Shown here: positions 1 to 5,676 of the stretch, in pieces
Layout of the letters: every line of letters begins with the position of its first letter
How positions within the stretch are numbered: position 1 is the first letter of the stretch
DNA from: JBGTLA01 sp041744375
GTDB lineage: Bacteria; Actinomycetota; Acidimicrobiia; Spongiisociales; ZC4RG35
Length of the DNA stretch: 17,216 nucleotides
Direction: 5' to 3'
NCBI GenBank assembly: GCA_041744375.1
Contig: JBGTLA010000152.1
Location: forward strand, 1-17,216
Program-made: the position numbers and the translations under genes
The notes under the pieces: model-generated
Seen by the model: only the letters and a program-made list of their open reading frames with translations
Told to the model about the DNA's origin: nothing
Databases searched by the model: none

Positions 1-1
1 T

Positions 2-442
2 GAGGAGCTTGCACCCGCCGACCTGGCGGGCCTTGCCGAACGGTACGGCGATCTCCGGTGGTCGACCAGTACTGACAATCGCCGTGGCGATCTGTTGCGC
101 ATCGACGAGATCTCCCTGACGCCGTCGCCGGCCACGGTCGGGTTGCCGCCGGTCAAGTGGTACAGACTGCTCAGCAAAGGCAACATGCCGCAGTGGGTCA
201 AGGCCGACCTCGGTCGGGCCGACAAGACCGCATTCCGCCACCGTCGTGAGTTGCGTGTGCTCGACGTCGACTATGAGCGGAACCCGTACTCCGACCCCGA
301 CAGGTACGAAGCCGAGATCGGCTTCCTCCGAGGCGGCGAGGTGAAAGGCCAGACCATGAACATCGGCGGAGAGCGCGTCCCGCTGGAGTTCCGGCCAGGG
401 AGGATCCTCTCCGTGGGTGGCCGCCCGGTCGGAGCGGAGTAG
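2..442 (+). CDS. 3' end of a gene, possibly phage prohead-protease-like (5' partial)
   Basis: The frame is open from the left window edge to a TAG at 440-442, so this is the C-terminal 146 residues of a longer protein. An internal TTG at 95 could be mistaken for a start, but nothing stops the frame upstream of it. The visible part begins with an acidic helix, then a W-S-T-S segment and the stretch DEISLTPSPATVG. An 'EISLT-x-x-PA' signature is typical of the end of the catalytic domain in HK97-family prohead maturation proteases. The rest (a KWYR stretch, then a beta-rich, charged tail ending GGRPVGAE) I do not recognise. The call rests on this one short motif and on the presumed integrated-element context, so it is tentative. 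An unrelated hypothetical protein is equally possible. A hairpin at 523-552 follows. Confidence 0.5.
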   Translation, partial: EELAPADLAGLAERYGDLRWSTSTDNRRGDLLRIDEISLTPSPATVGLPPVKWYRLLSKGNMPQWVKADLGRADKTAFRHRRELRVLDVDYERNPYSDPDRYEAEIGFLRGGEVKGQTMNIGGERVPLEFRPGRILSVGGRPVGAE

Positions 443-522
443 GGCGGTGAGAGGATGCGATACCGGGCAGGCGGTCGTGATGGTGCGACCTCGCACCCGG
501 ATGTGGTGGCCTCTTGGCGCGA

Positions 523-552
523 TCACGCCCCCGGCCGCAACCGGGGGCGTGA
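523..552. terminator. Bidirectional hairpin between convergent genes
   Basis: A perfect 12-bp stem (TCACGCCCCCGG at 523-534 with CCGGGGGCGTGA at 541-552) encloses a 6-nt loop. It lies between the convergent ends of the genes at 2-442 (+) and 572-1405 (-). There is no T-run, as is common for actinobacterial terminators. Confidence 0.65.
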
Positions 553-571
553 AGAGCGCGTGCTGAGAGGT

Positions 572-1405
572 TCAGGGGTTGGAGGGTCCTCCGGAGGGTG
601 CATCCTGAGCACTGCTCAAGCCCAAGGTCGAGATGGAGCTTGCTGACGTTGGAATGTAGTTAGCGATCAGGCTAAAGGACACGTTCAACGAACTTGCCGT
701 ACTCGAGAAGGGCCACAAGCACAGGCTGATCGTGTGAGTACCTGCGGACACCTCGACGATCCCATCAGAGTTCAAAGAAGCTCCTCTCGAATCTGCTGAC
801 TCCTCGGTGCCGCTACCAGGGATGCGGTCGGTACTGTTCCAACTGTCACAAGCGGTGCTCTGGTTGATCTCAAGCCACTGAGTGAGCCAGGTGTCGCCGA
901 GCTCCCAGCCAGTTGACCCGCGGAGGATCAACACGCCGTCGTGAGGGACGTCAATCGCTACTGAGGTGGCTTCGAACGGCGAACCGGCTCCGATTGTCCC
1001 GAGGGCAGTGCCGTGAGCGTGACTGCCAACTGACGCAGCGACGACGGAGAGGTACCCGCTCGGAGGAGTGCCGTCGAGATTGCCAGCGTTGTCTGACTGG
1101 GCCGCGTGCTCGGCTTCGATGGCCGTGGCGGCGTCGACGACTCGGTTCTCGGCGAGGCGCCGCAGGAAGGACGCCATCTGCTGGCGAGTCACTGAGTCGC
1201 CGGGGCAGAACCGGTCGTTTGCGGGTGGGTTGCAGCCGCGGGTGACGTCGGCGTCTGCCAGCCAGGTGATGTCGTCGTGGTGGACGTTGGAGTTGGGGAC
1301 GTCGGTGAAGGCGTCGGCGGCTACTACTGCCAGGGGTGTGGCGATGAGGACGGCCATGGCCACCACAAAGGCGGTGAGGCGTCGTCTATGGTCGGGAGCG
1401 GGCAT
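572..1405 (-). CDS. Secreted protein with one S-layer homology (SLH) repeat
   Basis: This is a 277-residue protein with an N-terminal signal peptide: an HRRR positive patch at 6-9, a hydrophobic core at about 11-28, and a likely cut after AVVAA near residue 30. Residues 33-82 form one SLH-type repeat (FTDVP, then WLADADVTRGC, FCPGDSVTRQQMASFLRRL). In it Cys58 and Cys67 bracket the loop and could form a disulfide. SLH repeats usually tether proteins to cell-wall polymers. After a low-complexity Ala/Asp stretch (90-112), residues 120-252 look like a beta-sandwich of unknown role with Cys186 and Cys229. The tail is rich in Ser, Gly and Pro. The ATG at 1405 has a clear AGGAG about 10 nt upstream. 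Similar single-SLH secreted proteins are numerous in Acidimicrobiia. Its position inside a putative element suggests cargo, but it could be resident. Confidence 0.8.
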   Translation of the reverse strand: MPAPDHRRRLTAFVVAMAVLIATPLAVVAADAFTDVPNSNVHHDDITWLADADVTRGCNPPANDRFCPGDSVTRQQMASFLRRLAENRVVDAATAIEAEHAAQSDNAGNLDGTPPSGYLSVVAASVGSHAHGTALGTIGAGSPFEATSVAIDVPHDGVLILRGSTGWELGDTWLTQWLEINQSTACDSWNSTDRIPGSGTEESADSRGASLNSDGIVEVSAGTHTISLCLWPFSSTASSLNVSFSLIANYIPTSASSISTLGLSSAQDAPSGGPSNP

Positions 1406-1473
1406 GCTGCTGTCTCCTCGCGGATCAGGCGACGCCGTCGTCGCGTTTCCTCGTGCCGATCAGATGCCAGCGC

Positions 1474-1487
1474 CTGCCGAACGGCAG
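1474..1487. promoter_or_regulatory. Palindrome next to a TTGACA box, possible operator
   Basis: CTGCCG-AA-CGGCAG is a perfect inverted repeat in the 194-bp divergent gap between the SLH gene (-) and the WhiB gene (+). One base further on, TTGACA (1489-1494, plus strand) matches a consensus -35 box. The best downstream -10 (TCGTAT at 1515-1520) has poor 20-nt spacing, so the promoter is uncertain. Confidence 0.25.
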
Positions 1488-1584
1488 ATTGACACCTACC
1501 GGTGCTGCCACGGATCGTATCGACCACGGTGTCGGGCGCGACGAGGTGATTCGCATGTTTCTCAGAGGTCGCGAAAACCGCGGC

Positions 1585-1590
1585 TAACGT
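1585..1590 (+). promoter_or_regulatory. Possible -10 box for the WhiB gene
   Basis: TAACGT fits the TANNNT actinobacterial -10 pattern and ends 9 nt before the GTG start. This would give a transcript with almost no leader. No Shine-Dalgarno sequence precedes the GTG. No good -35 box is seen. Confidence 0.3.
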
Positions 1591-1599
1591 CCGCGGCCA

Positions 1600-1971
1600 G
1601 TGTCCGCCTCTCTCGACATCATCGCCGAGATCGCTGTCCGTCTCCCACGGTGGCACCTCGCCGCCGGGTGCCGCGGGGAGGACCTTGCGATCTTTTTTGT
1701 GGACCGGGGCGGCGACTACTCCGCGGCTCGCAAGATCTGCGCCCTGTGCCCGGTGCTGAGCGAGTGCCTCGATTACGCCATCACCGAGGATCTCAACATG
1801 GGGATATTCGCCGGTTTGTCGCCCAACGACCGCCGCCAGGTCGCTCAGGGGCGCGCGGAGGTGGCGCTGAAAGCCTGTGAGGGCTGCGGGGACCTGTTCG
1901 TGACCATCAACGCCCTCGCCGACTTCTGCGGGCTCTCCTGTCGTCAGCGAGCCGCCTACGCGGTTGTCTGA
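1600..1971 (+). CDS. WhiB-family iron-sulfur regulator with extra C-terminal cysteine cluster
   Basis: This is a 123-residue protein. Residues 18-72 carry the WhiB signature: W18, then Cys24 in GCRGEDLAIFF, Cys47-x2-Cys50 (ICALC), Cys56 in ECLDYA, and a GIFAG turn at 68-72 in place of the usual G-[VI]-W-G-G. In the family the four cysteines bind a [4Fe-4S] cluster, and the turn contacts region 4 of the primary sigma factor. After a basic linker, residues 93-114 add Cys93-x2-Cys96 and Cys110-x3-Cys114, spaced like a small zinc ribbon. Ordinary WhiB proteins lack this. The GTG start at 1600 keeps the usual short N-terminus, and there is no clear ribosome site. It is a single gene followed by a strong terminator. 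Actinophages often carry WhiB genes, which suits the presumed element, but a chromosomal WhiB paralogue is possible. Confidence 0.85.
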   Translation: MSASLDIIAEIAVRLPRWHLAAGCRGEDLAIFFVDRGGDYSAARKICALCPVLSECLDYAITEDLNMGIFAGLSPNDRRQVAQGRAEVALKACEGCGDLFVTINALADFCGLSCRQRAAYAVV

Positions 1972-1982
1972 CCCTTCAATGA

Positions 1983-2015
1983 GAAACCCCCCGCGCGTGG
2001 CGGGGGGTTTCTTCT
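1983..2015 (+). terminator. Rho-independent terminator of the WhiB gene
   Basis: A perfect 12-bp stem (GAAACCCCCCGC at 1983-1994, GCGGGGGGTTTC at 2000-2011) with a 5-nt loop is followed by TTCT, starting 12 nt after the WhiB stop codon. It also faces the end of the minus-strand gene at 2047 and may serve both. Confidence 0.88.
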
Positions 2016-2046
2016 ATTCCGGGCCTTCGTGTCTGATCGGCGCGAT

Positions 2047-2217
2047 TTACGTCTCGTCGAAGTCTGACGCCACCGGCACGTCGTCACCCCATATCGCTGC
2101 TACCTCGGCGGGAGTGGCTTCCCGGCCACCGCCGGGGATGATCCAAACAACCCCCTCGGCGCCCACGTCGTAGCCGTGTATGTGGACGTCTCCCGCCGGG
2201 TCGGAACCACAGAACAC
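2047..2217 (-). CDS. Small protein of unknown function (56 aa)
   Basis: I read this frame directly. It starts at GTG 2217, preceded by GGAG with 5-nt spacing, and ends at TAA (2047-2049). The product begins VFCGSDPAGD and ends SDFDET. It is acidic, with an aromatic/hydrophobic core around GVVWIIPGGG. Third codon positions are mostly G or C, as in real genes here, whereas the overlapping frame from ATG 2267 gives a Ser/Thr/Arg-rich product typical of noise. The frame continues upstream without a stop to the TAG that ends the gene at 2272-2517, so the two genes share a frame and are 54 nt apart. They are probably co-transcribed. No domain is recognised and no function can be assigned. Confidence 0.5.
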   Translation of the reverse strand: MFCGSDPAGDVHIHGYDVGAEGVVWIIPGGGREATPAEVAAIWGDDVPVASDFDET

Positions 2218-2271
2218 GAGTTCTCCGTCCTCAGCAACATGTCTGCGGTCGGATCGCTCATCGCCATGAAC

Positions 2272-2517
2272 CTACCCTTCTCGCCTGATCGGTGCTGGCT
2301 TGGGCGCCGACTTCCGCGGGGCGGGCTCGTCGTCCATCGGCAAGTCGCTTAGCTCTCGGAGGATCCGCTCGACGTCCTCGACGCCGCCCCTTAGCAAATC
2401 GTTGTACACGCCGATGATTTCCATGACGTGCGCCAGGTCGTCATCGGGAAAGCTCGCGGCCATCCACTCGAATACGATCTGACCCAGATCGTGAACGGAA
2501 TGTGTCTTCGTGGTCAT
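2272..2517 (-). CDS. Hypothetical protein, acidic helical (81 aa)
   Basis: The ATG at 2515-2517 overlaps the TGA of the upstream gene (ATGA), and GAGG lies 7 nt before it, so translation is probably coupled. Residues 8-60 look like amphipathic helices rich in Asp and Glu (HDLGQIVFEW, DDDLAHVMEIIGVYNDLL, VEDVERILREL). The last 20 residues form a Pro/Lys/Arg tail (PRKSAPKPAPIRREG) that could bind nucleic acid or be disordered. I do not recognise a family. It is the second gene of a short unit at the right end of the putative element. The small size, coupling and lack of known homologues resemble accessory phage or plasmid genes, but that is inference. Confidence 0.7.
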   Translation of the reverse strand: MTTKTHSVHDLGQIVFEWMAASFPDDDLAHVMEIIGVYNDLLRGGVEDVERILRELSDLPMDDEPAPRKSAPKPAPIRREG

Positions 2518-2870
2518 CGTCCAACCTCATCGGCGAACCGGCAGGCCAACCCAGCGACATGGCTCAGCTCACGCACCCACTCGTCCATGACGGCCCAAAC
2601 CTGCTGGCCGTCATGCTCGACGTTGAGCGCCATGAACAGGCTGTAGAGGCTGGGTTCGGTTTCGTCTCTCCACAGGTCCAACGCGTCGAGGATTTCCGTT
2701 CGGATGTCCTCGGGTTCCATCTTCTCGATGAAGGCCCGTTTCGCCTCGTCGGTGTCCTCCCCGCTGTACCAGTAGTCGCGGCCCCCGCGGCCCCTCACGG
2801 AGATGACCGGGATTCTGTAGATGCTCCCGTCGGGGTTCGTGTATTCCTCGATCCTCGTCTCGATGGTCAT
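2514..2870 (-). CDS. Hypothetical protein (118 aa), first gene of the right-end unit
   Basis: The start is ATG 2870, preceded by a strong AGGAGG at 2880-2885 with 9-nt spacing. This is one of the best ribosome sites in the window. The N-terminal third looks like beta strands (TRIEEYTNPDGSIYRIPVISVRG, then DYWYSG) and is followed by helices with many acidic residues (DEAKRAFIEKM, EDIRTEILDALDLWRDE, VWAVMDEWVREL). I do not recognise a family. The gene sits 116 bp from the broken tRNA-Asn, a position where many integrated elements carry integrase or excisionase, but the sequence shows no catalytic Arg-His-Arg-Tyr set or winged-helix motif. It overlaps the next gene by 4 nt and is probably co-transcribed with it. 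Confidence 0.72.
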   Translation of the reverse strand: MTIETRIEEYTNPDGSIYRIPVISVRGRGGRDYWYSGEDTDEAKRAFIEKMEPEDIRTEILDALDLWRDETEPSLYSLFMALNVEHDGQQVWAVMDEWVRELSHVAGLACRFADEVGR

Positions 2871-2986
2871 TCGGTGGTTCCTCCTGTACGTAGTTAATCC
2901 GGCTGTGTGAGAGTGGATAACTGCGGAGGTTTGGTCCGGTGTGACCTGGGAGTTTCCCCTTGCGTATAGCGTTTGCTGGCTCAGGG

Positions 2987-3024
2987 TTAACAGTCCGCTG
3001 CTCTGCCAATTGAGCTACCCCGGA
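2987..3024 (-). pseudogene. 5' half of tRNA-Asn(GTT), cut in the anticodon loop (attachment-site scar)
   Basis: Read on the minus strand: acceptor 5' strand TCCGGGG (3024-3018), TA, D-stem GCTC/GAGC with the loop AATTGGCA, A26, anticodon-stem 5' strand GCGGA, then CTGTTAA with anticodon GTT at 2991-2989. After A38 the sequence (CCCTGAGCC) cannot pair with GCGGA, and no T-arm or acceptor 3' strand follows. The 5' half is perfect, so the break is sharp and not gradual decay. The anticodon loop is a well-known crossover point for tRNA-targeting integrases. Usually the element restores the tRNA. Here the restored copy would have to be at the other end, outside the window. Confidence 0.85.
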
Positions 3025-3034
3025 AGGACGGGAA

Positions 3035-3040
3035 AGGGTA
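3035..3040 (-). promoter_or_regulatory. Probable -10 box of the tRNA-Asn gene
   Basis: TACCCT on the minus strand lies 10 nt before the tRNA 5' end, matching TANNNT. The hexamer 17 nt upstream (TCGATC) is a weak -35 match. The bacterial promoter therefore seems to remain attached to the broken tRNA half. Confidence 0.4.
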
Positions 3041-3067
3041 CCAGCCCCTCCCCGTGCGATCGAAGCC

Positions 3068-3328
3068 TCAGGGAACCCGAGGATCGGGTTTGCCGTTGGA
3101 GTCGACGGTGTGGCGTAGGCCCTTGCTGCCTGCCGACAGGCTTCCGGCCACGGCATGTCGGCCGGCATCGACCAGGCCGACTGCTTGGTCCGTCAACTGG
3201 GCGACGGCCGGATGGCTCCGCAGCCGACGGTAGGCGGCGAGGATCTGGTGGTACCGGTCACGACCTGCCCGCGCACCCAACACATATCCGATGAAGCCTC
3301 CGAGGAGGAGTCCTGCTCTGAATCTCAT
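3068..3328 (-). CDS. Small YtxH-like membrane-anchored protein (86 aa)
   Basis: Residues 5-20 form one glycine-rich hydrophobic segment (AGLLLGGFIGYVLGAR) followed at once by AGRDRYHQI. This arrangement is typical of actinobacterial YtxH-domain proteins, which are small stress-associated membrane proteins of unclear function. The rest is a helical region (residues 25-70), likely facing the cytoplasm, with a short basic/proline tail. The ATG at 3328 has AAGGG directly against it, too close for a ribosome site. GATCAT ends exactly 6 nt upstream, so the mRNA may be leaderless. It is the last gene before the tRNA junction and lies 46 bp after the M24 gene. A small hairpin (3074-3090) lies in its final codons. 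Confidence 0.7.
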   Translation of the reverse strand: MRFRAGLLLGGFIGYVLGARAGRDRYHQILAAYRRLRSHPAVAQLTDQAVGLVDAGRHAVAGSLSAGSKGLRHTVDSNGKPDPRVP

Positions 3329-3345
3329 CCCTTCATGATCGCAGA

Positions 3346-3364
3346 CTCCGCTGCCTGTGCGGAG
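3346..3364 (-). terminator. Weak hairpin after the M24 gene
   Basis: CTCCGC/GCGGAG forms a 6-bp stem with a 7-nt loop in the 46-bp gap between the M24 and YtxH-like genes. There is no T-run, so it may only attenuate read-through. Confidence 0.25.
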
Positions 3365-3374
3365 GCGAGCCGAT

Positions 3375-4559
3375 TCAAACCACCCTCATACCCTGGGGAG
3401 TGGTCGAGAGCCGCTCGGCGCCGCTAGGAGTTATCACCACTGGATCCGACACGAAGTAGTCGCCTTGGCCGGTACCCATCATCCACGACATCAGGTGGAA
3501 CACCATGCCCTCCACCAGTGTGTCGGTGCCTCCCGGACGCAAGGCTTTCGGGACCCCGTTGCCGCTCCAGCTGGGCGGAAATCCGATGCCGGTGGCGTAC
3601 CCACAATGATGGCGGCGGTAATGGGCCAGTCCGGCGTCGTCAACCACTCCCTGCCAAGCCTCGTACACATCTCCAGCCACCGCCCCGGACGCCGCTGTCG
3701 ACCGGGCCGCTTCGAAGGCGCCGAGACACACGCCGGCTACCTCCGCTGACCCGGGCGGCGCCTCCCCGATGAACACCAACCTTCCCATGGGGGCGTGGTA
3801 GCGACCGATGGAGCCGGACAGCTCCAGAAACAGCGCGTCTCCGGCTTTCATTGGGTAGTCGGTCCAGGTGGTGTGATCCTCGTTGAGGCGGCTGGTTGCC
3901 CGCACGAACGGCCAAAAAGCCGGTGGTTCCCCGCCGGCGGCCATCATCGCCGCAACCGCGGCGGTAGCCACCTCCCGTTCGGTGACACCCACCCCGGCGG
4001 CGTCGATGGCAGCGCTCATCATGGCGTCGCTCACCTCGGCCGCCTGTCGGGTCACCGCCATCTCCTCAGGTCGCTGGACAAGGCGGGGCCTAGTGAGGAG
4101 GTCGGAAGCGTCGACGAACTCGCTCTCCGGCATGCTGGCGACAATGGTCGACCACACCTTGGGTGGGAAGTAGAGGCTGGACTGCTCCATCCCGATCCGA
4201 GTCCTCGTGCCTACGGTGCATCTCACCACGTCTACGCAGTGGAAGGCGATGTCGTCCTCGTCGCCATAGCCGGCGAAGTCGAGATCCGGGACGTCCCGAG
4301 CGATGGTGACATGCTCCATCCTGCGGGCGATGAGCACCGCCTCACCCTCAGCCGGAAGCACCAGGGCATGGAAGGCGAAGTACCCGAAGTGGTCGAGTCC
4401 GACCAAGTAATAGATGTTCTCGGGAACCGTCACCAACAGGGCGTCGAGCCCGACGCCGGCCACCAGGTCCCCCGCCTCTCTGCGTCGGGCGGCGAACACC
4501 TCCCGACCGAAGAGGGGAAGACGGAAACCCAAGGTGTCGGCACGAACCCTCTCAACCAT
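3375..4559 (-). CDS. M24-family protein of the creatinase / ectoine hydrolase (DoeA)-like branch
   Basis: The 394-residue length and two-domain plan match the family: an N-terminal creatinase-type domain (about 15-155) and a C-terminal pita-bread fold (about 165-390). The usual M24 metal ligands (Asp, Asp, His, Glu, Glu) are largely missing. The first Asp site reads ELSG (246-249), the second is replaced by GRYHAPMGR (252-260), and the Glu of the 'GMVFxxEP' motif is HLM (355-357). GYATGIGFPPSW (320-331) and VSDPVVIT (370-377) resemble DoeA-type proteins. Creatinase itself is metal-free and hydrolyses a C-N bond, so an amidino- or ectoine-type hydrolase is more likely than an aminopeptidase. 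The substrate is unknown. The ATG at 4559 overlaps the end of rpoD by 8 nt, so the gene is probably translated from the dnaG-rpoD message. Confidence 0.82.
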   Translation of the reverse strand: MVERVRADTLGFRLPLFGREVFAARRREAGDLVAGVGLDALLVTVPENIYYLVGLDHFGYFAFHALVLPAEGEAVLIARRMEHVTIARDVPDLDFAGYGDEDDIAFHCVDVVRCTVGTRTRIGMEQSSLYFPPKVWSTIVASMPESEFVDASDLLTRPRLVQRPEEMAVTRQAAEVSDAMMSAAIDAAGVGVTEREVATAAVAAMMAAGGEPPAFWPFVRATSRLNEDHTTWTDYPMKAGDALFLELSGSIGRYHAPMGRLVFIGEAPPGSAEVAGVCLGAFEAARSTAASGAVAGDVYEAWQGVVDDAGLAHYRRHHCGYATGIGFPPSWSGNGVPKALRPGGTDTLVEGMVFHLMSWMMGTGQGDYFVSDPVVITPSGAERLSTTPQGMRVV

Positions 4560-5676
4560 CTTCGAGGAAGCTCGCCAGACTCTGAGACTTGTCGGGATGA
4601 CGGAGCTTGGCGAGAGCCTTCATCTCGAGTTGGCGGATGCGTTCTCGGGTTACCTTGAACTCGGCACCCACCTCTTCGAGCGTCCGCATCTTGCCGTCGG
4701 CTAGCCCGAACCGCATGATCAACACCTCCCGCTCACGTTCGCTGAGACCCTCCAAAGCCAACGCCAACTGGTCCTGCAGGCTGGCGAATGTGGCGGCATC
4801 GACCGGTTTCTCGCCGTCGGGATCCTCGACGAGGTCCCCCAGCGTTCCGCCCGAGTCCTCTCCCACCGGGGTCTCCAACGACACCGTGTCCTGAGCGAAG
4901 CGGAGCAACTCCTCGACGCGATCGGGGGCGAGGTCCAGATCCTCGGCCAGCTCCTCCACCGTGGGTTCCCGTCCCAAGTCTTGGGCGAGATCGCGCCGGG
5001 CCCGACTCAGCTTGTTGACCACGTCGAGGACGTGGATGGGCATGCGGATCGTTCGACCTTGGTCGGCTATCGCCCGCGATATCGCCTGGCGAATCCACCA
5101 GGTGGCATATGTCGAGAACTTGAAACCTTTGCGATAGTCGAAACGCTCGACCGCCCGCATGAGGCCCATGTTCCCCTCCTGGATCAGGTCGAGCATCGCC
5201 AGCCCCCGACCCACGTACCGACGGGCGATGGACACGACCAGCCGCAGGTTGGACTCCACCAGTTTCCTGTGGGCCAACTCCCCCTCGTCGACGGTGTGAC
5301 GAAGGACGGCGGCGTCCTCGGACGAGAGCTCCTCAGAAGACAGCTTCTCTTGGGCGCGACGGCCCGCCTCAAGAGCCATCGACAACTCCACCTCCTGCTG
5401 GCTGGTGAGGAGCCGGTACCGGCCAATCTCGTTTAGGTACATCCTCACCGGGTCAGAGACCGCGATCTCGGTCACTTCGTCTAGGTTGATCCCGACCTCG
5501 GGCCCTTCTTCGGTGAGCTTGATCCCCCGCGATCGGAGAGTCTCCAGCACCGACTCGAACGCCTCCCCCGGAGCTTCTGCATCCTCGAGCTCGGTCTGGA
5601 CCTCCGCCATCGTCAAGAAGCCGCGCTGACGTCCCCGTTTGGTGAGAGCCGATGTCACCTGGTCCGTATCGATCAT
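4552..5676 (-). CDS. rpoD: Primary RNA polymerase sigma factor (group 1, sigma-70)
   Basis: The 374 residues carry all conserved regions. Region 1.1 is at about 7-58 (KRGRQRGFLTMAEV, then LRSRGIKL). Region 1.2 is at 74-105 (DPVRMYLNEIGRYRLLT). Region 2 is at 138-216, including LVESNLRLVVSIARRYVGRG, DLIQEGNMGLMRAVERFDY for core binding and FSTYATWWIRQAISRAIADQ for -10 recognition and melting. Region 3 is at about 217-300. Region 4 is at 305-364, with the helix-turn-helix TLEEVGAEFKVTRERIRQLE contacting the -35 box. The long non-conserved insertion of proteobacterial RpoD is absent, as in other actinobacteria. The start overlaps dnaG by 4 nt, with GGAGG just upstream. The dnaG-rpoD pair is the core of the macromolecular-synthesis operon. 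WhiB proteins act through region 4 of this factor. Confidence 0.97.
   Translation of the reverse strand: MIDTDQVTSALTKRGRQRGFLTMAEVQTELEDAEAPGEAFESVLETLRSRGIKLTEEGPEVGINLDEVTEIAVSDPVRMYLNEIGRYRLLTSQQEVELSMALEAGRRAQEKLSSEELSSEDAAVLRHTVDEGELAHRKLVESNLRLVVSIARRYVGRGLAMLDLIQEGNMGLMRAVERFDYRKGFKFSTYATWWIRQAISRAIADQGRTIRMPIHVLDVVNKLSRARRDLAQDLGREPTVEELAEDLDLAPDRVEELLRFAQDTVSLETPVGEDSGGTLGDLVEDPDGEKPVDAATFASLQDQLALALEGLSEREREVLIMRFGLADGKMRTLEEVGAEFKVTRERIRQLEMKALAKLRHPDKSQSLASFLEDG

Larger units (their letters stand above)
1..2987. mobile_element. Right-hand part of a putative element integrated in tRNA-Asn
   Basis: The right boundary is set by a tRNA-Asn gene that stops matching after position 38, in its anticodon loop. 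That loop is a common crossover site for tyrosine integrases of phages and integrative elements. To the left lie a possibly phage-like gene, a WhiB gene (a family often carried by actinophages), an SLH protein and three small unknown genes. Three of the minus-strand genes use strong Shine-Dalgarno sites, unlike many genes to the right. No integrase, excisionase or second attachment site is visible, so the left boundary must lie outside the window and the element type cannot be named. Confidence 0.4.

Noticed and set aside
1964..2173. Plus-strand 69-codon frame after the WhiB gene
   Set aside because: It runs through a perfect terminator hairpin and is antisense to a better-composed small gene.
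2893..2901. GTTAATCCG on the plus strand as the missing 3' half of tRNA-Asn
   Set aside because: The first nine bases fit, but it is on the opposite strand and is not followed by a T-arm or an acceptor strand. It is probably chance or part of a short repeated motif.
2740..2990. Group I intron interrupting tRNA-Asn
   Set aside because: Bacterial tRNA introns do occur in the anticodon loop, but no 3' exon (T-arm, acceptor 3' strand) is found downstream, and the following DNA is a coding gene with a strong ribosome site.
2611..3168. Minus-strand frame of 185 codons through the tRNA fragment
   Set aside because: Its GVAQLAEQRTVN segment is simply the translated tRNA-Asn 5' half, a well-known artefact. 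The rest overlaps better genes in other frames.
3795..4658. Plus-strand open frame (287 codons) opposite the M24 gene and rpoD end
   Set aside because: It is antisense to two genes with clear family motifs, and the product has no domain.
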